Shown here: positions 10,310 to 26,669 of the stretch, piece by piece | How positions within the stretch are numbered: the first letter of the stretch is position 1 | Layout: every line of letters starts with the position of its first letter | Assembly (NCBI GenBank): GCA_009746045.1 | Contig: RPFO01000022.1 | Span: forward strand, 2,730,541-2,793,456 | Source: Mesostigma viride | Taxonomy: Eukaryota; Streptophyta; Mesostigmatophyceae; Mesostigmatales; Mesostigmataceae | Direction of reading: 5' to 3' | DNA length: 62,916 bases | Made by a program: the position numbers and the translations under genes | The notes under the pieces: model-generated | Seen by the model: only the letters and a program-made list of their open reading frames with translations | Databases searched by the model: none | What the model was told of the DNA's origin: nothing

Positions 10310-11017
10310 CTAGTAGTCAAGGCCCCTGAAGTCGCAGTACGTGTATACGAACTCACGATCCTCCATATCCAGCTCCGGACCTGCACCGGTATGAATTAAA
10401 ACCGGCGTGCTCCCCGCCGCGTAAGTTGCGACGCGCCGACGCGCGACGAGGCGCAGAGGATGTGTAAAGATCGTCAATAATTCCCACCCCGCGGGAATCC
10501 ACTCTCGCACAGAGGCGAGAAATGCCACCAGGTTAATTAAAACCTGGCGCTCACGACTGCGTACGCCGCGAGTGAGCAGCGATAGCAGCGCGAGATCCTG
10601 AAACAAATTTGTTGACACCGCCGGCGCGCCCCCCGTGCGAAGCGATGCCCAGTTTTGCAGGTTTCTCTGGTAACCGGTGAGTGAAGAGAGGACGTTGTCC
10701 AACTCCTCAATGGCAGTCGTGACTTCGGTCACCGACCGCAAACCTCCCCGCACCTGGACCGTAAATGTCGATAAAATGTTTCGATCTGGTCCAACAGGTT
10801 GCGGAGCCGGCACCAGTGCTGGCAAATCGGGGTCCTCGGGGTTATCCCCGAGCAATGCGTGAGCTGCACGCTGCTGACGATGAAGCTCGTCGAGCGAGAC
10901 CGTTACTTCGTCGAGCAATTGCTGCCACGACGGCACCGTCGGTCTTGACGAAGAACCAGCCGGCGGAGCGGCTATTTCCTCATCGTCCGGAATCCGAAAT
11001 TCTTCCGAATTTGGCAT
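10310..11017 (-). CDS. Unknown 235-residue ORF in the Copia leader
   Basis: The ATG at 11017 lies 25 bases inside the 5' LTR boundary and the frame is open for 235 codons. I do not recognise the protein. It begins acidic (MPNSEEFRIPDDEEI), has a middle with predicted helices (PSWQQLLDEVTVSLDELHRQQ, SVTEVTTAIEELDNVLSSL), an Arg-rich part (HPLRLVARRRVATYA) and an acidic, Tyr-rich end. There is no Cys cluster or catalytic motif. Standard Copia elements start with gag, so this is an accessory ORF. A capsid-like or regulatory role is possible but not shown. The element is recent and this frame is unbroken, which argues that it is functional. Confidence 0.55.
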   Translation of the reverse strand: MPNSEEFRIPDDEEIAAPPAGSSSRPTVPSWQQLLDEVTVSLDELHRQQRAAHALLGDNPEDPDLPALVPAPQPVGPDRNILSTFTVQVRGGLRSVTEVTTAIEELDNVLSSLTGYQRNLQNWASLRTGGAPAVSTNLFQDLALLSLLTRGVRSRERQVLINLVAFLASVREWIPAGWELLTIFTHPLRLVARRRVATYAAGSTPVLIHTGAGPELDMEDREFVYTYCDFRGLDY

Positions 11018-11041
11018 CTTTTTGACAGAGCGTGTAATACG

Positions 11042-11658
11042 AGTTGTGAGGGTAAGAATGCCACGAATTCCGCCATGGTTCTTGCAGGAAGTTGCCTTTA
11101 TTAATAATCAGGAAACACAGACGTAAGTCACGTCACTTCCAAGACTGCACGCAGCACAGACGACAGGGTCGCAGTGCCAAGAGAACGTGCACGCAAGAAC
11201 TAGCGTCCCGGTGTGACCAAGTCACTCATATAGCTTGCTAGGGACGCGTCCAAGTATTCAGCTGCACTGTCACAGCTGAACTGTCAATCAATTGATTACA
11301 CAGACTCTGGCACGCCTTTGGCGCGCAGATCTATCAATTGTCCATACGGCTAGTCCTGTGGACCTATCCGTACACTAGTCATCATCAATTGTCTCATAGG
11401 TCCTGGCGCGCTACAGTGCGCCTACCTATCAATTGACCATCAAGTCCTGTACAAGTCCTGTCAACGTCCTGCGGACCATCAAAGTGACACTTGTACATCC
11501 TGTGTCCGTACGCGCCCACAGTGGCGCGCCGGGTACTGTCGGCACAGCCTAGGAAACGTCATAACTTTTACGTTCCTTAACCAAATGAGGCGTTCAAGGT
11601 GCCGTTGGAAAGAGCGTAACAATCTCTATCCATCTAACGTAAATCCTTTACGTTAACT
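11042..11658 (-). repeat. 5' LTR of the Copia element
   Basis: The 617-bp partner of 3836-4452; it would carry the element promoter. No tRNA-complementary primer site starting with TGG is visible directly inside it, so priming may use an internal tRNA region or another primer. Confidence 0.9.
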
Positions 11659-11981
11659 AGGGGGGGCGGGTTGGGGACTTATCTTAGCTTTCAATCACCG
11701 TTTCGATTCTTCCTGCCAACGCGTCGAGGCGACGCCGACGGTTAATTGGCTCGCGGGTGGCCAGGTAGAATGAGTCTGCGTCTGCACGCATAAGAAATGC
11801 GTGCAGTCTGAGGAGGTTTCGGAGGCGGCCGCGCGAGGCGGGGCGAATCTGGCTCACTGCCGACCTGTTGCTCTCTCTCCGACAGCCCGAGGGCTGCGAA
11901 GGCAAAGGGGCGGGAAGCCGGGGGAGTTAGGCAGATCCCACTGCCAGAGCCGCGGAGCCGCGGGGCCCCGAGCGTCGTCAT
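11659..11981 (-). pseudogene. LINE A ORF2, N-terminal segment upstream of the Copia insertion
   Basis: The ATG at 11981-11979 overlaps the ORF1 stop at 11980-11978 in an ATGA arrangement, typical of termination-reinitiation. The segment encodes the basic leader of ORF2 (conserved words RLRNLLRLHAFLMRADADSF and RRRRLDALAGRIETVIES), which is also found at 28160-28425. The conserved leader is in a different frame from the ATG, so one shift is needed near 11900. A stop after VIES in this copy and the Copia insertion at 11658 both break the gene here. The remainder of ORF2 resumes at 3835. Confidence 0.6.
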
Positions 11982-13459
11982 TGATAGGAGAGAAGGGTTC
12001 GCAGCGCGGGCTCCGGCTCAGGTGCAAAGCGAACGAATTTATTAGGGGGACGGCCAAGCCTGGCAGCCATACCTGAGCTGAAGTTGCCCCGGCGGATCCC
12101 CACACGTGCTGGGGAGCAGGTGACCGTCGATGCCGGTGGCGATGGCGGTGACGGCGGGGGCCGAGCAGGCGGCTGGGGCGCTGGCACGGCGGTATCCCTG
12201 GGGGTCGCCGTCATTGGAGGAAGGTCCTGGCCTTTAATGCGGACGATGAAGACACCATTAAAGAGGCGGGCATAGATGCTGCACCGTAGTTGCGGGTTGG
12301 CCTGCTTGGCTGCCCGAGCCTCGTGGACCTCCGGCCGGTTCAGGGCGGCAGCCCGGGCCTCAAGCTGCTCCGGTCGAGTATAGTAATCGTCGATGCTCAG
12401 TTGGGTATCATGCATGTAGGTTCCGGCGGGCCTTCTGCACCTGCAGTTTGTCCTCCTTGCGGTGGAATTCCACCAAGACAGGGGCGGTGGGGCCGCCGAG
12501 CCGTCGTGCCGTTTTGATGACGACGCTTTGGGCCACGCCGAGCTTCCCCAGGAAGGGGTCGCCCCGGAGGTAGGTGCCCAGGCGTGCATCGTTGACGTTC
12601 GAGGGGACGCCACGTACCACAATACTGCATGAGCGAATGGGTTCGTGCATAGCATCCCGTGTGCTGGCCTTGACGGCTGTTTTGATTTCGTTGATGAGCT
12701 CCGTAGGGTTCTGAAGCGTGGCGGCATAGGTGGTCTTGGCAGGAGTTATGGAGGCGGCAAGTTGTTGCTGGAGCTGGTGGAGGAGCTGCTGCTGCTGCTG
12801 CAGTCCTGCTGCAATGTGGGTGATGGCGGAGTGGATGGAGATGTCGGCGTGTGAGGAATTGGCGTGGTGGGTGGCGAGGTGGTTGTGGACAGGGTTGAGG
12901 GCATCGTTGAGGAGGGAGGGGAGGCGATCGAAGCAGGTATTGACGACTTGCTTGGCGGTGATGCCGATGGCGGCAGCAACAGTGGGGTCGGCTCCCAAGT
13001 CCAGAGAGGCCATGACAAAGCGCTCAAGGGCGCTGTCGGAAAGACGGGAGCACGTCCACCAGACTGCGAGGCAGAGGTCGGTGTCGTTGGGGTTGTCGTG
13101 GAGAAAGTCCGACAGGTGGGTAACCTCAGTTGGTTGCAGTCCCGGATCTCGCACTTTTTCTCGGCAGCCAGGTGCAGGATGGTGAGGGCGGCAGCTCGGG
13201 ACAGGCGCATGATGGCGTTAAGGCCTGGCCATTTGCCAGGTAAAAATGCGGCAGCTTCCTCGGCAGAAAAGGCCTCCTCGCGGGTATCCATGGTGCCAGG
13301 GTCGTTGTTCGGCGGAGCGGTGGAGTGGAGCGGCTGGATGCTGACAGTGGCGTCCGGCATAGCGTGCAAGGGTGTTTCCAATGACGCCATGGCTTCATCA
13401 GCGAGTTGGTGCAGGGCCGCGGACGCTTGTGATTGCTGGGATGAGTCGTATTCCGCCAT
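11978..13459 (-). pseudogene. LINE A ORF1 protein (RRM-type RNA-binding), frameshifted
   Basis: ORF1 proteins of LINEs bind the element RNA as a chaperone. The start at 13459 opens a reading frame that shifts near 13135, continues to 12408, and shifts again into a frame ending at 11978. After the N-terminal region come a Q-rich coiled-coil stretch, an RRM-like part beginning around SIVVRGVPSNVND, and a basic C-terminal part with the word QLSIDDYYTRPEQLEARAA. The order RRM then C-terminal domain matches L1-type ORF1p. The N-terminus is unlike that of the other two ORF1 proteins in the window, although the ORF2 that follows is nearly the same. Two shifts make it non-functional as read, unless they are assembly errors. 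Confidence 0.65.
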
Positions 13460-13544
13460 ATCGAGCTGAAAAAACAGCGATATTTGCTGGGCAGGGCGGT
13501 GCCGGTATCTTCGGAAATATTGTGCGATAGCTGTAGAAAATTAT

Positions 13545-13575
13545 ACCAGCGTGTTCGTCTTTAAAAGACGAGTCT
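13545..13575 (-). promoter_or_regulatory. LINE 5' hairpin with TATAAT box
   Basis: On the minus strand the hairpin CGTCTTTTAAAGACG is followed by ACACGCTGGTATAAT. A matching hairpin and TATAAT word precede ORF1 at 26605-26645, and a partial version lies at 30185-30212. It is a candidate internal promoter or 5' RNA structure of these LINEs. Confidence 0.45.
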
Positions 13576-13580
13576 AATGC

Positions 13581-15794
13581 AACCAACCCGATGAAATTTC
13601 ATGGCCGGAGTCAAAAACCGCCGCTACCCTAGGTGGCAACTCACTCAACTGACTGAACCCATGCATGGCAGCATGAAGTCCTACCCGGCCCAGTCGGCCA
13701 AGATCAAGGAGACAACCAGCGCAGGCCAGAAATCGGGAAGATCTCCCGGCCGGTCGGGACGATTACAACTTAGTTGTAAACCCGCAAACTACTCATTCAT
13801 CTCTATTTTGTCATGAACTGAAGTCGTACTGATAATAAGTTCATGACTACTGCAATGGCACACAGCCGGTTACTCAGCCAATTAATTAATCAATTAAACT
13901 TGAATTAATTAAGGGGAGGGTCCCATGGAAATGTATCAAAACTGAAGCCCCCTAATAACTACAGAAATGCAACTGACAACCACTGAATGCTGTTTGGGGA
14001 CCATAAACATGATGTTTGGGCATGCATACCACCACTTGTTGGGGGTACTACCCCCAGCCATACACCGGCTATGAGCTAAAAATAGAAAAAAAACGCTGTC
14101 TGGGACACATCTTGCCCAGAACAGTGGGAGAACCAGTTGCATGAAAAAAGTAATACCCATATAAAAATGTCATGGGACATGGTTTCTACCTAATTGGATC
14201 AACAAAATCAGCACATCCCATTGAATTATTAATTTTTGGGCCAAAAATACGCTTTTTTAGGCGGGGCGTCCCCATACACACTCATAACACATCAATTAGG
14301 CCTAAAAAGTAATGGTCAAATTCTGTCATGACCATAGAAGGCACTGTCAAAGTTTGGTGGCATTCTGAGCTCAGCTGTAGCAGTTATTAATTTTGGCAGT
14401 TGGCCACCTGTGCAGATGCTAAGGAAGGCATTAGTGAGTACACTAACACTTCCTATGCCATCCAAAAGGCTTCTGACCATGCCCAATTCGACCACAATGT
14501 ACAAGGAGGTGGCTGGGCACGTCATGTGCCCTTGCCTTACCTCGACACGGGCAACCTGTTGCGTGTGTGCACAACAATAACTTGGCAGGTAGCTCTACAT
14601 GCCTAGCCGACACTTCTAAAGCATATTCCAGGTTTATTGTGTGGGCATCATCCCAAAACCAAGCTCAAACACACCCTAGAAAGCCATATCCACTAATTGC
14701 CCAACAAGGGTAACAACAGACAGTCCACAGAGAAAGCAGAATTATCATACATGCTGATTGCCAAGGCTTCTCACCATGGTTACCTTGCCTTGCTAGCATA
14801 TGAATTAGGGCTCTCCCATTTTAGTGGGAGAAAGGCCAACAAGACAACGATAACCCCTACCTACGTGCAGTTCCACCCATGCAGTATGCCCCTCAGAAAA
14901 ACCACTGCCACCTTTCTTTCCAGCGCAATTGTTTGCCAAGAAACAAACTCAAGCTTGTGAGCCTCTAACCACAATGAAGCCTCTGCTAAGAAAGGCCGCG
15001 TCAATATTCACACAAAACTGAGTGCTGTTAGCAATCTCCTTCCAAGAAACCACTCAGCAAATCCCTGACAACTTGACGATATGCCACGGTCACGCTTTGA
15101 CACGTCCCAGCCATGCAACGTACATAAAAACCACTGAAAGGTGCCAGGAATCTGGCGATGCGCAGCACGGAATGGCATTATACCTGGCGCTAACTGCACG
15201 GAAAAAAGCCGAAAACTTGCGTTGATAACCCATAAAGGAAGCGAACCATTCATAGGGTCACGTTGATCACACGATCGTACCATTACCGGAATTGTCCTTC
15301 GCCCCGCGGCGCAAGAAAGAACAACCTTCCATGGAATAATAAGACGCGCATCCCGCAAGCCTGGAGAGTGTCTAACCGATCATGACGGAAATCTTGCCGA
15401 AACCCAGCAAATTTTTTAAAGCTTTACCAATAACAATTTAAACGCATCCTTGACGCTAGGTAAAGCCCATAAAACCTGACAATCACCGCCGCCAGCGTGC
15501 ATTCTAATTTATTCCTCTCGACGAAAACATCAGATTGGACTCCCGTGGCGATGGTCATCAATAAAATCATCGACACTGCAAGAAACGCGAACTCCGCTAC
15601 GAAGTAGTATCATTTATTCATCGTCGATTCGCTCAGTTTCTCTGCATTCCGCGAGCTATCTTTTTCTACTCTTCCTGAGAGCACGTCGCCATGGCCAGCT
15701 CCGGTAGGGGTGCGCGCACCGTGCACCACTTTTTCACGGTACGGACGGGTACCGCGAATTTTTTGGCGCCAAAAATATTCGCGCCGGGACCGTC
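13581..15794. other. Anonymous DNA, no supported gene
   Basis: Open frames here are all short, with no motif or splice pattern that I trust. A TTAATTAATT-type tail at 13880-13912 may be the scar of a retroelement 3' end. At 15690 an ATG opens MASSGRGARTVHHFFTV and is followed by possible donor sequences (GGTAGGG, CGGTACGG). This could be a first exon of a gene broken by the repeats downstream, but nothing confirms it. Confidence 0.3.
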
Positions 15795-15862
15795 CCCTTA
15801 ATTAAACTCGTGCTCCCGTTGGGGAGTCACGGAGCATTAATATTAAAACCCCGATGGATGGA
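15795..15862 (-). mobile_element. LINE/SINE 3'-end fragment with hairpin and TTAA tail
   Basis: Read on the minus strand this gives CATCGGGG, a spacer, then GACTCCCCAACGGGAG (a CTCC-loop-GGAG hairpin) and TTTAATTAA. The same unit occurs at 26403-26465 and 48965-49012, and the CCCCGATGGATGG part also at 46890-46920. Confidence 0.5.
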
Positions 15863-15956
15863 TGGAATATGGATCATAGATGGGTACACACAATCCTAGT
15901 ACCGGTCTAAGCTCATATCTATAGGCTATCTCCGCCAATACATCAGCTGGAACTAA

Positions 15957-16884
15957 ACATGAAGTGAGACATGCAACTATCAGTATGCCTGGACGCATGG
16001 CGATCCAACGCCGTGGAAGGACTATGGTAGTTCGGTTGTCTGAGAGGAAAGACGCGAAGGCCGCGGGAGCCGCGTGGCTATATCTAGGTAGACTATACAT
16101 GGTGGTGCAGGTGCACCTCAATTGTGCACCCCAAGTAGGTGGCAGTTTTTACACCAGCTCCACCTGCAGGTTGTCGCGTAGTTCTAATGTATTAAAAACC
16201 ATGTGCCCCTTCTCAGGGATATGTGTTACATTACATGTTGGTGGTGTGTGTGAGTGTGTATGTGTGTGTGTGTGTTTTTTCCCTATCAACCTTTCTTGTA
16301 ACCGTCTGTCTCCCTCCACTAGTAAGGCCTAGCCACCGTGGCCTTGTACATGTACGTACGCCTACTATTATCGGCCCCCTACCAGCTGATCGGATGTCTT
16401 AGCATTATTTAGCCATGTACATGTGTGCCTATGATCAATGTGCCACACCCCAGATGATGCCTAGCTTCATTTATTTAGTTATGCTGTGCCCATGCAGAGA
16501 GCTACTCTCTGCTGAGAAGCCATGCCCTAGCCATTGTTCAGCCATGATGATCTTCCACCCCATGCCAAGCCATTGAGCTCTGATACATCAAGGTGGTGCA
16601 AGCACTTGGTGCACCCAGAGCAGGTGTAGTTCACACCCTACCCTTGCAGGAAGTAGCCAAGAGTGTATTAATTAAAGCCATATGCCCCTTCTCAGGGATA
16701 TGTGCTACATTTACTCCCAACGGAGTTAGGTTACAATTCAATTCCCTCCATGCAGGTCTTCCTAGAGATAGCCACGCGGCTCCCGCGGCCTTCACGTCAT
16801 TCCGAGCTCAGACAACTACCCTAGTCCTTCGATCCACGGCGTTGGATCGCCATGCGTCCAGGCATAGTTGTCTCACTTCATATC
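15957..16884. repeat. Long inverted repeat, arms about 130 bp
   Basis: The arm at 15957-16100 (TGAAGTGAGACA...GCGTGGCTATATCTAG) is repeated in reverse complement at 16757-16884, with a spacer of about 650 bp. The spacer contains a retroelement 3' region. The arms are close to identical apart from small indels. They could be a foldback element or two copies of one element in opposite orientation. Confidence 0.5.
16430..16760 (+). mobile_element. 3' UTR fragment of the ORF1-only LINE family
   Basis: Shares long stretches with 31800-32127 and 44746-45080: GATGATGCCTAGCTT, the GCCCCTTCTCAGGGATATG word, and the hairpin CTCCCAACGGAG. It is a 5'-truncated copy without coding sequence. Confidence 0.55.
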
Positions 16885-17395
16885 CTCCCCGCGGAGGTAT
16901 GTTCTTAATCAATTAAATAATTAATCCGACCGGCTGTAGTCGGCTTGGCAGACGCCGGCAGCGGCTGATCATCCGACGGGCGGGGGGCATTGGTCCAGTC
17001 GATTGGACGCCCAACAACTAAACTAACAAATTGACTGGCCGCCGCCTCGCTCATCAACGGGTCCCAAGTTGGGAGGAGAGCGTTGCACTACCTTGGCCAC
17101 TAGAGAAACCCGGCGCCGTTCCATCATTGCATGTATGTCATCTTCTGATAGTTATGCTGGTGGGCTTGGAAAATCACACATTCAAAGGGAGACGAGAATG
17201 TTAACCAACAATGCAGTCTCATTTGATCATTCAATTAGATGGACACGACATGTGCATGATATTCGATACTGCCCTACTTTCCACTACAGCGAGGCTGACA
17301 GCTCATACCTGAAGTGGCAGGCTTGTGAGCTACAACAACACTAAAAATGCTGATCTATGTACAGGTGGCCCACCGCTGTGGTGAAAAATAATGTG
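16885..17395. other. Intergenic DNA, nothing recognised
   Basis: No gene is supported. A TTAATTAATTAATT-like tail at 16908-16925 probably marks another truncated insertion. Confidence 0.3.
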
Positions 17396-17758
17396 TTAGT
17401 ACGCAAGGAGGCTTTTTCTGGTCAAGCGTTGCTTTTGCTTGACAAAATGCCAAGCTTGGATGGCAACGGCTCCCATAGCACAGCCGACGGCATCAGCTAA
17501 CCCGTCCTTGGCAGAGGCGTCCCCAGGCCAGAGACCTAGGCCATCGCCCACCTCTTTCAGAGCGCCAAGGACACAGCCGCATAAAATACCAAACATAAGT
17601 CGCCGCCGGTGGCTTTTAAAGCAATGCACTCGCTCCGTGCAGATCGGCTTTCCGGAGAGAATGTACATCAAAACTGTGCAGGCTAGGCACATTGCCACGT
17701 GCTCCAATTTGTCAATGGCCAGCCATGCGTCGTGCGGTTCGCGTTGTACATCTGCCAT
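17396..17758 (-). CDS. Small YfiM/DUF2279-like membrane protein
   Basis: A single-exon frame of 120 codons with ATG at 17758. Near the N-terminus are Asp16-Lys17 and His20, then a hydrophobic segment (about residues 20-35), a basic RRR loop, a second hydrophobic segment (about 54-67) running into Lys68-Glu69 and Asp72, and a C-terminal Ser82, Asp85, Asp89, Gly92 pattern. The spaced DK..H, KE..D and S.KD...D..G motif is what I know from the YfiM/DUF2279 family. Its biochemical role is not established. It lies head to head with enolase, with 931 bp between the starts, so the two may share a promoter region. I see no introns. Confidence 0.65.
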   Translation of the reverse strand: MADVQREPHDAWLAIDKLEHVAMCLACTVLMYILSGKPICTERVHCFKSHRRRLMFGILCGCVLGALKEVGDGLGLWPGDASAKDGLADAVGCAMGAVAIQAWHFVKQKQRLTRKSLLAY

Positions 17759-18689
17759 AATAGGCTTTTGCAGGAGTCACAAACGCACGGCCGCAAAGAG
17801 TTCCACGCAAAAGTAAACGCGGATCATTCTGTGGGATAAGCCAAATTATTGCCTGTCTCAAACAAGTAGCCAGGTCATTGTGCCCTCGGCAAGGGAGGTA
17901 CAAGTTCGTGATACCCGCCCGGTGCCATCACGAGGTGTGACACGTGCTTCCAACGTCGTCGGATATCCCGAGCCACGTTGCTTCCACGACTCTTAGAGCA
18001 TCTTTTGAGGAAATGGGGGTCAAATTACGCACACCTTAACGTTGGCCTGGAAACTATCATGTTTCGGAAAGTCGTGTTCGCGGCCAGTAAACCTCGGGCA
18101 TTGAAATTGATGGATTTTTATAGCATCACAAAACTAAGCCCAATGTGCCAGATGCTAATAACAATCAGCATTTCACAGGCACGCGTGCATCACTGCCCTT
18201 TGTTCACCATGATGAAAATTAACTTCATGACTCTTTACCGGCCATTGACATGCATGTATTACCAGGCCGCTGGGCTACCTACACAATTTGTGTGTGGATC
18301 AAGATGTGTGTGCTCAACAAAACACGGATTGTGGAAAGTGGAAACCGCTGCATGGCCTGCAGCCCTTGGTACACTGTATGTTGATTGTTAGCGTTGTTGC
18401 CAAGTTCGCGGGTGTTGCCACTTGCCCCGCATTGCGAAGCTGCCATCTGGCACCGCTAACGTCAGCCGTGCGCGAACGGTTGCAAACGGCACAGTGCCAG
18501 GAAGGCAGCTCGCGCCGCGCCCGTGAGCCGACGTGCGTTCCATCGCGCATCGGCGGGGAAGTTGCACGCAGGTGACGCACGCCCCGTTTCGATCTTTCTC
18601 GAGGTACATAACCAGCGTGGACGTGCCTGCCGTAGTCTTCCTCGGCGACACCAGACAGCTGCATAGCGCTTTCCATATTTTCTGTACCA
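17759..18689. promoter_or_regulatory. Divergent upstream region between the small gene and enolase
   Basis: This 931-bp stretch separates two outward-facing start codons and should hold both promoters. I could not identify a clear TATA box or other core element. Long open frames here on the minus strand have no protein features. Confidence 0.35.
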
Positions 18690-25967
<7,278 letters not shown>

Positions 25968-26187
25968 GGGAGACATGCTTTTGCCACCATTTTTAGCTTC
26001 TGCGGGACTGCATCATGGAGTAGTTATGTGTCCAGGCATGGAGCTGGAAAGCAAAATGCCGATCATGCTGCACAGCCGAATGGCTGCTGATGTTTTTGTA
26101 TTTTAGGTATGCGAGCCCTTTGATCGAGCCGCCCTGCTCAGCCAGAATGAGCATGCAGTAAGGCATGCCTTGGAGTTTGCACTGTTT

Positions 26188-26196
26188 ATTGTAAAA
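26188..26196 (+). terminator. ENO: Candidate enolase polyadenylation signal
   Basis: A TGTAA word at 26190-26194, about 220 bp after the stop, matches the polyadenylation signal commonly used by green algae. Position alone supports it. Confidence 0.4.
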
Positions 26197-26329
26197 TTGT
26201 TATTAGCTTCTCACAGATGTTATATAAAATTCATTTGTGCCAAATTTCATCAATGAGACAACCAACGCTGCACACAAATTCAGCCAGTTTTAGTCCGATT
26301 TGTCTCACGTCCAGTTCTCAAATTCTCAA

Positions 26330-26600
26330 GTTCTCCGAGGGCGGGGGCCGAGATTAATTAAGAGGTACCTTGTGCTTTTTTGTTGAACACGGGATGGAAT
26401 GGATTGATTAATTAATTAATTAGACTCGTGCTCCCGTTGGGGAGTCACGGAGCACTAACCCCGATTAATTATTTTTTTCCTCCTGTTCACCTTTGCCTGG
26501 ACTTACAGACTTTTTTTTTGCAAACTTTTAGCCCGAGGCGGGGCCCGAGATTAATTAAGAGGTACCTTGAAATTAAATAAGAGACATGCCTCTACTAATA
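26330..26600. repeat. Retroelement 3'-end scraps and AGAGGTACCTTG modules
   Basis: AGATTAATTAAGAGGTACCTTG-type modules begin near 26352 and 26549. Between them, at 26403-26465, is a minus-strand copy of the hairpin-plus-TTAA 3' end. The second module abuts the 5' end of LINE B. Closely similar modules occur near 45181, 45459 and 45599. Confidence 0.5.
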
Positions 26601-26604
26601 TCAC

Positions 26605-26645
26605 AATCGCTTCGTCTTTCTAAGACGCACATGCTGATATAATTT
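26605..26645 (+). promoter_or_regulatory. LINE B 5' hairpin with TATAAT box
   Basis: CGTCTTTCTAAGACG forms a hairpin and is followed by a GCTGATATAATTTTC word, 25-60 bp before the ORF1 start. The same arrangement precedes ORF1 in LINE A. Confidence 0.45.
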
Positions 26646-26669
26646 TCCGACGCTATTACGCAATATACG

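Larger units (their letters stand above)
3836..11658 (-). mobile_element. Copia-class LTR retrotransposon inserted in LINE A
   Basis: The element is 7.8 kb, read right to left, with 617-bp LTRs at both ends, gag, integrase, reverse transcriptase and RNase H in Copia order (integrase before RT). The 5-bp target duplication AGGGG is at 3831-3835 and 11659-11663; a one-base-longer TAGGGG is also possible. The LTRs differ at about two positions (for example GGCGAC versus GACGAC, and GGACTATC versus GGACCATC), so the insertion is recent. Despite that, pol is spread over several frames. An extra ORF of unknown function precedes gag. Confidence 0.9.
378..13580 (-). mobile_element. LINE A, non-LTR retrotransposon split by a Copia element
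   Basis: A two-ORF LINE reads right to left. The 5' hairpin and ORF1 lie near 13580-11978, ORF2 starts at 11981, and the element stops at 11659 where a Copia element is inserted. It resumes at 3835 and runs to a TTAA-repeat tail at 378-398. Continuity is shown by comparison with the other LINE copy near 28430: removing the Copia element and one copy of AGGGG restores the A-G7 tract of that copy. ORF2 carries an APE-type endonuclease and a reverse transcriptase. Several frameshifts mean this copy is not intact. The clade is not assigned; the C-terminal region and simple-repeat tail resemble RTE-like LINEs. Confidence 0.85.
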
